Assembly: GCA_963974595.1 (NCBI GenBank)
Contig: CAXBDA010000041.1
Coordinates: forward strand, 1 to 28,096
Direction of reading: 5' to 3'
Length of the DNA stretch: 28,096 nucleotides
Origin: PZPK01 sp963974595
GTDB taxonomy: Bacteria > Pseudomonadota > Gammaproteobacteria > Pseudomonadales > Oleiphilaceae
Position numbers and translations under genes: made by a program. Shown here one piece after another: positions 1-7,850 of the stretch. Below the pieces are notes generated by a model, which was not told the origin of the DNA, ran no database searches, and saw only the letters and a list, made by a program, of their open reading frames with translations. How positions within the stretch are numbered: the first letter of the stretch is position 1; each line of letters starts with the position of its first letter.

Positions 1-19
1 TTAATAAGGGTTTGGGTTT

Positions 20-592
20 ATGGCGAGTGAAGCAGAGTTAAAAAAGCGATGTGCGGGTGTCTGTGAGTTATGTGCTTCTTCAAGCGCTTTATCGGTTTAT
101 CAAGTACCCGACTCCGAAGGGCGCGGTGATGCTGATGTGATGATTTGCTCAACCTGCCTTGAAAGCATTCAATCTAGCCTAGAAGAAATGGATATTAATC
201 ATTGGCGTTGTTTGAACGATAGTATGTGGAGCCCTGTTCCTGCTATTCAAATTTTGGCATGGCGCATTCTAAAGAGAATCTCTGCAGAAAGTTGGGCGCA
301 AGACTTACTCGATATGCTCTATTTAGACGAGACAGCGCTAGAGTGGGCCGAAGCGGGTGTCACTAATAATCAGGATGATAATGTACTCACGCGTGACAGC
401 AATGGTGCAATCTTAAAAGCTGGTGATAATGTCACGGTGATCAAAGACCTGAATGTCAAAGGAACAAGCTTTGTCGCAAAAAGAGGGACGGTTGTAAGAG
501 GTATTTCACTCACAGATAACCCTGAACATATTGAAGGCCGAGTCAATGGTACGCGTATTGTCATCCTAACGTGCTATGTGAAAAAGTCCTGA
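20..592 (+). CDS. phnA: PhnA/YjdM-family zinc-ribbon protein
   Basis: A 190-residue soluble protein. The N-terminal part has two Cys pairs (CAGVCELC near residues 11-18, CSTC near 43-46), as in the zinc ribbon of the PhnA/YjdM family. The C-terminal 65 residues carry the family signature, with a KDLNVKGTS stretch, KRGTVV and a NPEHIEGR segment ending in VKK. Family members were once called alkylphosphonate utilisation protein PhnA, but that role was later reassigned and the cellular function is unclear. The first ATG follows a purine-rich stretch (AATAAGGG) and is the natural start. The gene stands alone; a hairpin about 50 bp after the stop may end its transcript. Family call is firm, function unknown. 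Confidence 0.88.
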   Translation: MASEAELKKRCAGVCELCASSSALSVYQVPDSEGRGDADVMICSTCLESIQSSLEEMDINHWRCLNDSMWSPVPAIQILAWRILKRISAESWAQDLLDMLYLDETALEWAEAGVTNNQDDNVLTRDSNGAILKAGDNVTVIKDLNVKGTSFVAKRGTVVRGISLTDNPEHIEGRVNGTRIVILTCYVKKS

Positions 593-639
593 TAAGGTCT
601 TCATTCGTAGATCTAGGAGTTAATCGTTTTATATCAAAT

Positions 640-671
640 GCGCAATAAAGTTTCTTTTTCAACTATTGCGC
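640..671 (+). terminator. Stem-loop downstream of phnA, possible terminator
   Basis: GCGCAAT (640-646) pairs perfectly with ATTGCGC (665-671), and AGTT/AACT extends the stem inside. The following bases (CTCCTTAATTTG) are only weakly T-rich, so intrinsic termination is uncertain. It lies 48 bp after phnA and well before the nrtA promoter. Confidence 0.45.
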
Positions 672-731
672 CTCCTTAATTTGAGAGAATAAATCTCTTC
701 AAAAGCGTATATCTACTAAGAAGTGCTTTCT

Positions 732-748
732 TGCACTGTTTTGGTTCT
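732..748 (+). promoter_or_regulatory. NtrC-like enhancer site upstream of nrtA
   Basis: TGCACT-N5-GGTTCT matches the NtrC consensus TGCACY-N5-GGTGCA at 10 of 12 defined bases. Its centre (740) is about 116 bp upstream of the start predicted from the sigma-54 element at 830-847, a typical NtrC enhancer distance. This implies induction of the nitrate transporter under nitrogen limitation. Only one site is clear; a second half-site was not found. Confidence 0.5.
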
Positions 749-829
749 CTTCTTTTATCCTAATCCCCAAAATTGCCCAAAAATCTTATTTTAGTTATTT
801 AACTTATTGAAAATTAAGCTTAAATAATG

Positions 830-847
830 TTGGCATGCTCTGTGCTT
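830..847 (+). promoter_or_regulatory. Sigma-54 (-24/-12) promoter of nrtABD
   Basis: TTGGCATG-N4-GTGCTT has GG at 832-833 and GC at 844-845 with the obligatory 10-bp spacing, and differs from the consensus (TTGGCACG-N4-TTGCT) at two positions. Predicted start is near 856, giving a leader of about 137 nt before nrtA. The NtrC-like site upstream supports the call. Confidence 0.68.
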
Positions 848-872
848 TAGTAGGTTTGAATCGTCATTTGTA

Positions 873-965
873 GGCAGTTTGTGTGAAGTTAATACATCAC
901 ATGATTTGCTGCCTTAATATGTGAGAGACCATAACTCCCTATAAACTTACTGTTTACATAGAGGG
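873..965 (+). promoter_or_regulatory. Two-hairpin leader of the nrt operon
   Basis: The predicted 5' leader has two stem-loops. The first (873-913) pairs GGCAG with CTGCC outside and TGTGA with TCACA inside. The second (about 936-965) pairs TAAAC with GTTTA around a TTACT loop, with CCCTA opposite TAGAGGG on the flanks, followed by TTTGT. The layout recalls the two-hairpin leaders of nas operons controlled by ANTAR antiterminators (NasR/NasT), but the hexanucleotide loops of that class are not obvious. Structure is visible; regulation is inference. Confidence 0.35.
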
Positions 966-993
966 TTTGTAAGAAACTAAAAGGATCATCTTT

Positions 994-2370
994 ATGAAGA
1001 AGTTCAAGGTATTCAGATGTGCTGTTTTAGCTACACTCGCGATATCGAGTTTTGCTATCAGTTCGGTTCAGGCAGAAAAATTAGGCTATCCAGAAAAAGA
1101 TGAACTGACCTTTGGTTTTATTAAATTAACCGATATGGCGCCTATCGCGATCGCCTATGAAAATGGTTATTTTGAAGAAGAAGGTCTTTACGTCACCATC
1201 GAAGCACAAGCAAACTGGAAAGTACTCTTAGATGGCGTGATCGATGGGCGTTTGGATGGTGCACATATGTTAGCAGGGCAACCGATTGCGGCGACTATGG
1301 GGTATGGCACAAAAGCACATATCATTACGCCATTTTCAATGGACTTAAATGGCAATGCGATTACGGTTTCTAATGATATTTGGGCGCAAATGAAGCCAAA
1401 TATTCCAAAAATGGCTGATGGCCGCCCAGTTCACCCAATCAAGGCAGATGCGCTTAAACCTGTTGTTGAAAAATACAAAGCAGAAGGCAAACCTTTCAAT
1501 ATGGGGATGGTATTTCCAGTCTCTACTCATAACTATGAATTACGTTATTGGCTAGCAGCGGGTGGAATTCACCCAGGCTATTATGCACCGCATAAAGGCG
1601 ATACTTCTGGCAAGATCTCAGCAGAAGCGCTTTTATCTGTGACCCCTCCTCCTCAAATGCCTTCAACCTTAGAGGCTGGCACAATCTATGGCTACTGTGT
1701 CGGTGAGCCTTGGAACCAGCAGGCGGTATTTAAAGGTATTGGTGTGCCTGTGGTGACAGATTATGAAATTTGGAAAGACAACCCAGAAAAAGTATTTGGT
1801 ATTACGGCAGAGTTTGCAGAAAAATATCCAAATACAACTGTTCGTTTAACTCGGGCCCTAATTCGAGCCGCAATGTGGTTAGATGAGAAAAATAATGCAA
1901 ATCGTCCAGCAGCAGTGAAAATTCTATCTAAGCCTAACTATGTTGGTGCAGATTATGACGTCATCGCAAACAGCATGACCGGTACCTTTGAATATGAGAA
2001 AGGTGATAAACGTGATGTGCCAGACTTCAACGTCTTCTTCCGTTATAACGCCACATACCCATTCTATTCAGATGCCATTTGGTATCTCACTCAAATGCGT
2101 CGTTGGGGACAAATTAGCGATGATAAATCTGATGAATGGTATTTTGATATTGCTAAAAAAGTATATAGACCTGATCTATATGCAAAAGCAGCAAAATCGT
2201 TGATTGCAGAAAAGAAAGCAAAAGCAGAAGACTTTCCCGATTTTGCTACTGAAGATGGCTTCAAAGACCCTCAAACACATTTCATCGATGACATTGTTTA
2301 CGATGGAAAAGCGCCAAATGCATATATCAACAAGTTCTCAATCGGCTTGAAAAAGGGCGATAAGATTTAA
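994..2370 (+). CDS. nrtA: Nitrate ABC transporter, periplasmic nitrate-binding protein
   Basis: A 458-residue secreted solute-binding protein of the NrtA/NasF family, which captures nitrate for the NrtB/NrtD transporter. A Sec signal peptide covers residues 1-27 (charged MKKFK, hydrophobic core, cleavage after VQA). The mature protein opens with TFGFIKLTDMAPIAIAYENG, typical of NrtA, and has the LDGVIDGRLDGAHML segment and the GEPWN ligand-region motif (GYCVGEPWNQQAV). Length fits NrtA. AGGA 5' of the ATG serves as ribosome site. First gene of nrtA-nrtB-nrtD, behind a sigma-54 promoter. Because assimilation genes (nasA, nirB) are not in the window, whether the nitrate is assimilated or respired cannot be told, though sigma-54/NtrC control favours assimilation. 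Confidence 0.93.
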   Translation: MKKFKVFRCAVLATLAISSFAISSVQAEKLGYPEKDELTFGFIKLTDMAPIAIAYENGYFEEEGLYVTIEAQANWKVLLDGVIDGRLDGAHMLAGQPIAATMGYGTKAHIITPFSMDLNGNAITVSNDIWAQMKPNIPKMADGRPVHPIKADALKPVVEKYKAEGKPFNMGMVFPVSTHNYELRYWLAAGGIHPGYYAPHKGDTSGKISAEALLSVTPPPQMPSTLEAGTIYGYCVGEPWNQQAVFKGIGVPVVTDYEIWKDNPEKVFGITAEFAEKYPNTTVRLTRALIRAAMWLDEKNNANRPAAVKILSKPNYVGADYDVIANSMTGTFEYEKGDKRDVPDFNVFFRYNATYPFYSDAIWYLTQMRRWGQISDDKSDEWYFDIAKKVYRPDLYAKAAKSLIAEKKAKAEDFPDFATEDGFKDPQTHFIDDIVYDGKAPNAYINKFSIGLKKGDKI

Positions 2371-2388
2371 TCAGGATCTGTCAAAGGT

Positions 2389-2409
2389 GTGCTGATCTCT
2401 TATCAGCAC
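2389..2409 (+). other. Intercistronic stem-loop nrtA-nrtB
   Basis: GTGCTGAT (2389-2396) and ATCAGCAC (2402-2409) form a perfect 8-bp stem with loop CTCTT, 18 bp after nrtA. No T-tract follows directly. Such hairpins after a binding-protein gene usually protect the upstream mRNA and let it outnumber the membrane subunits, which is the likely role here. Confidence 0.6.
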
Positions 2410-2454
2410 CACTAATGCATCGGCTATTTTTTGTAAAATATGTAGGAGTAAGGT

Positions 2455-3453
2455 ATGTCTACAGCGACACCTCTAAATGATGAATCTCAAGACAAAATTT
2501 TATGGTTAGATAAAAGCCTGGATTTTGCATTGAGTTCTGCGAAAACCCTCGCTGTTCCAATAGTAGGTATTATTGTTTTTTTAATTCTTTGGTCGGCAGC
2601 CGCTCAAAACATAAACACATCTTTAGGTCAATTCCCCGGCCCTGCTCATGTATGGGAACAGTTCGGCTCGCTTTACGCAGAGCATCAAGTCGCTCGCGAA
2701 AAAGAAACGGCTTTTTACGAGCGTCAAGACATTAGGAATGCCAAACGTGTTGCTGATGACCCAAGCTATGTTCCAAAAATTAGAGCTTATACCGGTAAAG
2801 AAACCTTTATTGACCAGATTTTTACGAGTCTAATCACCGTGATGAGTGGTTTTTTATTAGCTGCTGTGATTGCGATTCCATTGGGTATCGCTGTTGGTTT
2901 GAATAAAACCTTGAATGCGGCAGTCAATCCGATTATTCAAATATTTAAGCCGGTCTCGCCATTGGCGTGGTTGCCTCTTGTGACTATTTTGGTTAGTGCG
3001 CTTTATGTAACAGACGACCCTATGGTGGCCAAGGCATTCATTGTGTCCATGATAACGGTGACGCTATGTTGTTTGTGGCCGATGGTCATCAATACCTCAG
3101 TAGGGGTTGCATCAATAGATAGTGACTTGGTGAATGTAAGCCGTGTGCTTCGATTGCCCGCACTAAAGCATGTACAGAAAATTGTGTTACCCGCCTCTAT
3201 TCCGATGATTTTTACCGGTATGCGTCTTTCGCTCGGTATCGCTTGGATGGTTTTGATAGCAGCTGAGATGCTCGCTCAGAACCCGGGTCTTGGTAAGTTT
3301 GTTTGGGATGAATTCCAAAACGGCAGTTCCAATTCATTGAGCAGAATTATGGCCGCAGTCGTTGTGATCGGGATGATTGGTTTCTTGTTAGATAGAGGCA
3401 TGCAACAACTACAGAGATGGTTATCTTGGGATAAAACGAGTGCAGCACGCTAG
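2455..3453 (+). CDS. nrtB: Nitrate ABC transporter permease
   Basis: A 332-residue inner-membrane permease of the NrtB/TauC/SsuC group. A long N-terminal region holds one membrane segment (about 32-50) and a charged periplasmic-type stretch to about residue 110. The binding-protein-dependent permease domain follows with several hydrophobic helices (near 125-150, 165-185, 195-215, 260-280, 300-315). The EAA-like coupling loop is visible near 240-265 (LPASIPMIFTGMRLSLGIAW), which should contact NrtD. The domain is closest to nitrate permeases by its neighbours and by the pattern from TSLITVMSGF onwards. AGGAG sits 6-10 bp before the ATG. It lies 84 bp after nrtA, across a hairpin, and 45 bp before nrtD. 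Confidence 0.9.
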   Translation: MSTATPLNDESQDKILWLDKSLDFALSSAKTLAVPIVGIIVFLILWSAAAQNINTSLGQFPGPAHVWEQFGSLYAEHQVAREKETAFYERQDIRNAKRVADDPSYVPKIRAYTGKETFIDQIFTSLITVMSGFLLAAVIAIPLGIAVGLNKTLNAAVNPIIQIFKPVSPLAWLPLVTILVSALYVTDDPMVAKAFIVSMITVTLCCLWPMVINTSVGVASIDSDLVNVSRVLRLPALKHVQKIVLPASIPMIFTGMRLSLGIAWMVLIAAEMLAQNPGLGKFVWDEFQNGSSNSLSRIMAAVVVIGMIGFLLDRGMQQLQRWLSWDKTSAAR

Positions 3454-3498
3454 TTATTCAGGCCATGAGACTGTCGAACAATATTGAAGGAGAAAACC

Positions 3499-4383
3499 AT
3501 GAGCACATTATTAGATATTAGCCATATAGATATGGTTTTTCCCACAGATAAAGGGGATTTCACCGCCTTAAAAGATGTTAGTTTAAAAATTGATAAAGGT
3601 GAGTTTGTATCCTTAATAGGCCACTCGGGTTGCGGTAAGTCTACGGTATTAAATGTTGTCGCAGGTCTTTATCAAGCCTCTAGAGGCGGGGTTGTATTGA
3701 ATGGAAAGGAGGTCAATGAGCCTGGCCCTGAAAGAGCCGTTGTCTTTCAAAACCATTCCTTATTGCCTTGGTTAAGTGCCTATCAAAACGTCGAACTAGC
3801 GGTTAAACAGATTTTTGGTAAGCAAAAAACCAAAGCCGAAATGAAAGAATGGATTGAATATAACCTCCATCTTGTGCATATGGATCATGCCATGCATAAA
3901 CGTCCTGATGAAATATCGGGTGGTATGAAGCAGCGTGTGGGTATTGCAAGGGCCTTGGCAATGCAGCCGGACATTCTGCTAATGGACGAGCCTTTTGGGG
4001 CGCTTGATGCCTTAACGAGAGCGCACATGCAAGATTCGTTAATGGAAATTCAAAACGAACTGAACAATACCGTCATCATGATTACTCATGATGTTGATGA
4101 GGCGGTTTTATTATCCGATCGCATTGTCATGATGACCAATGGCCCAGCTGCCACTATCGGTGAAATTTTAGACGTAGACTTGCCTCGTCCACGCAATCGC
4201 TTAGCCTTGGCTGAAGATCCCAAGTATGTTCACCTTCGATCAGAAGTATTGACCTTCTTGTATGAAAAACAGCGCAAAGTAGAGGTTATAGATACCAGAG
4301 AAAAGACTAAACCCCAGTTTGGAAAGAGTGTATCTGAAGAGGCTTCTGACACACCAGAAACTGAACAAAAGAAGGCCGGTTAG
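3499..4383 (+). CDS. nrtD: Nitrate ABC transporter ATP-binding protein
   Basis: A 294-residue ABC ATPase that powers nitrate import. Walker A is GHSGCGKST (41-49), the Q-loop is VVFQNHSLLPW, the signature is SGGMKQRVGIARAL and Walker B is ILLMDEPFGALDAL, followed by the H-loop ITHDVDEAV. It has one ATPase domain plus a short polar tail of about 40 residues (EKTKPQFGKSVSEEASD), so it resembles NrtD and not the cyanobacterial NrtC, which carries an NrtA-like C-terminal domain. I start at ATG 3499, six bases after a good AAGGAG (3487-3492); an in-frame TTG at 3484 would place the ribosome site inside the gene. Last gene of the operon; no strong terminator follows, only a weak ACTTG/CAAGT dyad near 4395. 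Confidence 0.92.
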   Translation: MSTLLDISHIDMVFPTDKGDFTALKDVSLKIDKGEFVSLIGHSGCGKSTVLNVVAGLYQASRGGVVLNGKEVNEPGPERAVVFQNHSLLPWLSAYQNVELAVKQIFGKQKTKAEMKEWIEYNLHLVHMDHAMHKRPDEISGGMKQRVGIARALAMQPDILLMDEPFGALDALTRAHMQDSLMEIQNELNNTVIMITHDVDEAVLLSDRIVMMTNGPAATIGEILDVDLPRPRNRLALAEDPKYVHLRSEVLTFLYEKQRKVEVIDTREKTKPQFGKSVSEEASDTPETEQKKAG

Positions 4384-4508
4384 TTTAAAACTATAACTTG
4401 GTTAACAAGTATGGCATCAGAGAAAAGCCAAAGTAAGAATAAACAGGACAATAGGATCAAATTTTTAAGCATGTGTTTAATTGAATTAGTCTCGACTTGG
4501 TTTAGATG

Positions 4509-5273
4509 TTATCGGACGGTAGTGTCTACCTGATCATCAAAAATAATCACATAATGAAGAATCTCTTTAAGTTCAGACCAACTGAGAGCGATATGGACAT
4601 CCAGCCAGTGCGTTAAACCCTGTTTGTCCAAGCATTTAAGTTGGGTTTCGATGAGACCCTCTTTGTTCAGGGTTAAGCCATTTGATGCCATTTCGGGTAA
4701 GCAAATATGCTTTTCCAAGCGTTTAAGCGGTTGATCTTGAATATCGCCCAAGGCTAACCCCGTAAAGCTTAGGAAGTGTTTGCTCGCGTAACAAACCTGA
4801 TAGTGTTTATCGATGATCAAAATTTTACTATGGCTGTATTCAATTGCTGTCGTTAGAGCGTTTAATTTTTGATCTTGCTGGTGGATTGTTTCTAAGGTTT
4901 TTGTTAATTCATGGTTTACCTTATTAACGGTTTCAGTTCTCGCCGTGATGCGTTTTTCAAGCTCTAGGTTTATATTGTGTATCTCGGTTTCTTGATCTAA
5001 CCATTGGTGTTTTTGATCTAAAAGCTCATCGTTTTTTGTTCGAAGTTTTTGAAAATTGTCTTTCAGTGTATTTTTATCGTTAATAAGTTTTCGCACACAG
5101 CTTAAAAAAGCACCCGACAAAATTAATAAAATACTGATGCTGGTAATGGTGATGCCGATTAATTGAGACGTTTCAGTATGTGGATTTATATCTGCATAGC
5201 TGAACGGTACTGCTAAGCTGGTATGAATGCTCAGAAGTAATGATGTGATAGAGAACCTGGTACTCCGGTTCAT
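4509..5273 (-). CDS. Membrane-anchored coiled-coil PAS protein without output domain
   Basis: A 254-residue protein with a hydrophobic N-terminus (about 8-25, signal peptide or first membrane segment), a clear membrane helix (about 37-60), a long heptad-rich coiled coil (about 63-140, rich in E, K, L, with QKLRTKNDELLDQ) and a C-terminal PAS-like domain (about 140-250: KILIIDKHYQVCYASKHFL, FTGLALGDI). This is the front half of many sensor kinases and diguanylate cyclases, but no kinase, GGDEF, EAL or methyl-accepting domain follows. It may signal through a partner or be a truncated sensor. It is convergent with nrtD and divergent from the DUF3047 gene, with 80 bp between starts. Function unknown. 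Confidence 0.7.
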   Translation of the reverse strand: MNRSTRFSITSLLLSIHTSLAVPFSYADINPHTETSQLIGITITSISILLILSGAFLSCVRKLINDKNTLKDNFQKLRTKNDELLDQKHQWLDQETEIHNINLELEKRITARTETVNKVNHELTKTLETIHQQDQKLNALTTAIEYSHSKILIIDKHYQVCYASKHFLSFTGLALGDIQDQPLKRLEKHICLPEMASNGLTLNKEGLIETQLKCLDKQGLTHWLDVHIALSWSELKEILHYVIIFDDQVDTTVR

Positions 5274-5353
5274 ATAACGAGCCTTTCATTTAGCGAGTTA
5301 GCAACAAGGTTACTCAAGTTTAGACCAATTTTATTGAATAAGAGAGTTACAAG

Positions 5354-6052
5354 ATGAATAAGGAGTGTCTTGAAGGTCGTTTTTTTTACACTATTTGTGT
5401 ATGCATAGGTTTGTGTTTCTTCTTGAACGGAAAGGCTTATTCAAATTCTGAAGGAAAAACAGATAAGCCAATAATTAGTGTTTTAAATGTGAATGCTTTT
5501 GATCGTGCTGCCTGGGAGGAAGTACGTTTTAATGGATTAACGGATTACCAGTTGGTGAAACAAAATCACGTTGCATTTTTAAGAGCAGAAAGTAAAAAAA
5601 GTGCGTCAGGTCTGTTATTCAAAAAAGATATCAACCTGTCTAAAACACCTTATTTAAATTGGAGCTGGCGCCTTGATAAAGCCTTGCCTGAATTACCTGA
5701 AACAAGGAAGTCGGGTGACGATTATGTTGCCCGTATTTATCTTATACATGAGGGTGGTTGGTTTTTCTGGCAAACCAAAGCCTTGAACTATGTATGGTCG
5801 AGTCGAAAAGTTAAAGAAAAAACGTGGTCAAATGCCTATGCACCGGATAATGCCTTGATGAAAGCGGTAAGAGATAAAACAGATAAGTCTGGCGTTTGGT
5901 TGACTGAAAAACGCCACGTACAAGCTGATTTCAAAGCATGGCTAGGTGAGGATATCTCTCAAATTGAGGGTGTCGCGATCATGACTGATACGGATGATAG
6001 TGATGGCCATGCCATTGTATATTATGGCGATATTTTCTTTTCTGCAGATTGA
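5354..6052 (+). CDS. Secreted DUF3047 family protein
   Basis: A 232-residue protein with an N-terminal hydrophobic export signal (about 10-30, FFYTICVCIGLCFFLNGKAYS). The body matches the DUF3047 family pattern: an early FDRAAWEEVRF, a LNWSWRLDKALPE segment, DDYVARIYLIHEGG, LNYVWSS, and a C-terminal GVAIMTDTDDSDGHAIVYYGDIFF, which in this beta-rich family resembles a carbohydrate-binding-like fold. Its biochemical role is not known. It is transcribed away from the PAS gene. Its last 31 bases overlap tail-to-tail with oxyR, so the two genes share a 3' end and probably antisense 3' ends of mRNA. Confidence 0.8.
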   Translation: MNKECLEGRFFYTICVCIGLCFFLNGKAYSNSEGKTDKPIISVLNVNAFDRAAWEEVRFNGLTDYQLVKQNHVAFLRAESKKSASGLLFKKDINLSKTPYLNWSWRLDKALPELPETRKSGDDYVARIYLIHEGGWFFWQTKALNYVWSSRKVKEKTWSNAYAPDNALMKAVRDKTDKSGVWLTEKRHVQADFKAWLGEDISQIEGVAIMTDTDDSDGHAIVYYGDIFFSAD

Positions 6053-6954
6053 TGTTTTAAAAATGTCGTTAAGTCCTCATGAAACATCTTCATCAACTTT
6101 TCAATATTAGAAACACCTGCGTAGTTAGGGCGAACGATAAAGGCGATACGACGATGCGGACTAGTTTCATTCAAATGGACAGCGTGCAGTTCAGAGCTGG
6201 TTGAAACTAATTGGTCCAAGGCCATTTCTGGTGCAATGGTGGTGCCCATTCTTCCCGCGACCATTTGGATTAAAGTGTTCAAGCTACTTGAGCCAAATAT
6301 TTGATTGGTCTGGCTGGCTTGTAATTTACATGCTGACAGTGCGTGGTCCTTCAAACAGTGCCCATCCTTTAAGAGCATTAATTGGGAGTGATTAATCTCA
6401 TCACTATTAATATTGTCGCGTCCTGCCATGACATCATCACGCTGGGTGATCCAGTAAAAATCCTCTTCCCAAAACTCAAACGCTAATAAACCTTCATGCG
6501 CGAAAGGTAAGGCTAAAATAGCGGTATCGATATCGCCGTTTCGAACTTTATCAACTAAAACATGTGATTGTTCTTCGATAATTCTTAGCTGAAAGCTGGG
6601 GAATTTTTTCCGTAGATTTGGCAGCACCTTTGGCAATAAGTAAGGGCCAATGGTGGGGATAATGCCTAGCGTCATAGGGTAGCTGAAAGGCTCATTGTGG
6701 CTGCGAGCAAGTTGATATAAATCGTCTACTTCCAATTTAATCGTCCGGGCTTTATCAAGCACTGCTTGGCCGATGGGTGTGATCAGTACTTTTTTGTTGT
6801 CACGCTCGAATACCTGAATACCTAGTTGTTTTTCTAATTCACTTAAAGCCGTGCTCAAGGCAGATTGAGAGACTGAACATTCCTCGGCGGCTTTCTTGAA
6901 ATGAAGGTTTTTTTCAACAGCAAGTGCATAACGAAGTTGCTTGAGAGAAATCAT
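6022..6954 (-). CDS. oxyR: Hydrogen peroxide-sensing LysR regulator OxyR
   Basis: A 310-residue LysR-type activator. The N-terminal winged helix-turn-helix (about 1-60: FKKAAEECSVSQSALSTAL) is followed by the effector domain. The peroxide switch of OxyR is present: Cys200 and Cys209 in GHCLKDHALSAC, with the spacing of E. coli C199/C208, so reversible disulfide formation is expected. The C-terminal QMVAGRMGTTIAPEMA stretch is also OxyR-like. It is divergent from ahpC, and the 177 bp between starts carry an imperfect dyad over the ahpC promoter, consistent with OxyR control of ahpCF and of itself. Its 3' end overlaps the DUF3047 gene. Confidence 0.94.
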   Translation of the reverse strand: MISLKQLRYALAVEKNLHFKKAAEECSVSQSALSTALSELEKQLGIQVFERDNKKVLITPIGQAVLDKARTIKLEVDDLYQLARSHNEPFSYPMTLGIIPTIGPYLLPKVLPNLRKKFPSFQLRIIEEQSHVLVDKVRNGDIDTAILALPFAHEGLLAFEFWEEDFYWITQRDDVMAGRDNINSDEINHSQLMLLKDGHCLKDHALSACKLQASQTNQIFGSSSLNTLIQMVAGRMGTTIAPEMALDQLVSTSSELHAVHLNETSPHRRIAFIVRPNYAGVSNIEKLMKMFHEDLTTFLKHQSAEKKISP

Positions 6955-6983
6955 GTGCGTGGACCCAACTGTAATGACCGAAA

Positions 6984-7013
6984 ATTATATTCTGTTTTTT
7001 AGAACGTTATAAT
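6984..7013 (+). promoter_or_regulatory. ahpC promoter with candidate OxyR operator
   Basis: An imperfect dyad pairs ATTATATTCT (6984-6993) with AGAA-CGT-TATAAT (7001-7013). The right arm contains a perfect -10 TATAAT (7008-7013); 17 bp upstream is a poor -35 (TTATAT, 6985-6990), as expected for an activated promoter. Start near 7020 gives a leader of about 110 nt. A second perfect dyad, TTGATT-N5-AATCAA (7023-7039), would lie at the extreme 5' end of the mRNA. Confidence 0.5.
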
Positions 7014-7131
7014 CTAATTTATTTGATTTATTCAATCAATGCTTATGGTTAATATTTCTCCGTCGCTGAGGGAAAGCTCCAAAAGGCTTCATTCAGATTC
7101 TATTATTAAGACTCAACTAGAGGTTTTACAC

Positions 7132-7698
7132 ATGACGAATAAAATCAATCAAAGTATCCCAGAATTTAAAGCAGAAGCTTTCCACAATGGTGAATTCAAA
7201 ACGATTACTTCTGAGGATGTTTTGGGTAAGTGGTCGATCTTTTTATTCTATCCAGCAGATTTTACGTTTGTTTGTCCGACTGAACTAGAAGACATGGCAA
7301 AGCATTATGATGAGCTTCAGGCGCTGGGTGTCGAAGTTTATTCAGTTTCAACCGACACTCACTTTGTCCACAAAGCATGGCACGACAGCTCTGATGCCAT
7401 TGGCAAAATTAACTATCCAATGATCGGTGACCCGACAGGCAAAATTACGCGTGGTTTCGATGTGATGATCGAAGAAGATGGTGTCGCATTACGGGGTACT
7501 TTCTTGGCGAATCCAGAGGGCATCATCAAAGTATCTGAAGTTCACGACTTGGGAATTGGTCGTTCAGCGAAGGACATGTTGCGTAAAGTGAAAGCCGCAC
7601 AGTATGTTGCTAATCACGATGGTGAAGTTTGCCCAGCAGCATGGGAAGAAGGTGAGGCGACATTAACGCCAAGCCTTGATTTGGTAGGTAAGATCTAA
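7132..7698 (+). CDS. ahpC: Alkyl hydroperoxide reductase C, 2-Cys peroxiredoxin
   Basis: A 188-residue typical 2-Cys peroxiredoxin that reduces H2O2 and organic hydroperoxides in the cytoplasm, recycled by AhpF. The peroxidatic Cys48 is in FTFVCPTEL and the resolving Cys167 in GEVCPAAW. Both motifs and the length match E. coli AhpC closely. I start at ATG 7132, preceded by AGAGG at 7119-7123, giving the family's usual N-terminus (MTNKINQSIPEF); an in-frame ATG at 7039 would add 31 atypical residues and sits at the predicted transcript start. It faces oxyR and is followed after 186 bp by ahpF, with REP-like repeats in between. Confidence 0.96.
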   Translation: MTNKINQSIPEFKAEAFHNGEFKTITSEDVLGKWSIFLFYPADFTFVCPTELEDMAKHYDELQALGVEVYSVSTDTHFVHKAWHDSSDAIGKINYPMIGDPTGKITRGFDVMIEEDGVALRGTFLANPEGIIKVSEVHDLGIGRSAKDMLRKVKAAQYVANHDGEVCPAAWEEGEATLTPSLDLVGKI

Positions 7699-7743
7699 AT
7701 AAGTAAACGATTTTCCCAACAGTGTGGTGGTTCCGATAATGCG

Positions 7744-7794
7744 TTTCGACGGGCTCAACGAGCGTATTTTTCGGTCCCTGCGCTTGTCGAAGGG
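7744..7794. repeat. REP-like inverted repeat, ahpC-ahpF gap
   Basis: TTTCGACGGGCTCAACGAGC (7744-7763) faces CGCTTGTCGAAGGG (7781-7794), giving an imperfect dyad with G-T pairs in RNA. The core recurs at 7831, 26231 and 26288, and is degenerate near 9484, always between genes. After the core, the run CGAGCGTATTTTTCGGTCCC resembles the sequence after the 26288 copy. Confidence 0.7.
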
Positions 7795-7830
7795 AAGCTT
7801 GTGATTCCTATGCATTACGTTGTTTAAGCG

Positions 7831-7850
7831 TTTCGACAGGCTCAGCGAGC
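7831..7850 (+). repeat. REP-like repeat unit, direct copy
   Basis: TTTCGACAGGCTCAGCGAGC differs from the unit at 7744 at two of 20 positions and lies in the same orientation, 87 bp downstream. It sits 34 bp before the ahpF start. Confidence 0.7.

Noticed and set aside
722..737. AGTGC-N6-GCACT palindrome upstream of nrtA
   Set aside because: Arms are in the opposite order to an NtrC site; the overlapping TGCACT-N5-GGTTCT fits NtrC better, so the palindrome is probably incidental.
7023..7039. TTGATT-N5-AATCAA before ahpC as an FNR/DNR box
   Set aside because: The spacing between TTGAT and ATCAA is 7 and not 4, and it would lie at the mRNA 5' end.
7039..7131. N-terminally extended AhpC from ATG 7039
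   Set aside because: The 31 extra residues are unlike AhpC, lack a ribosome site, and start close to the predicted transcript start; ATG 7132 gives the family N-terminus.
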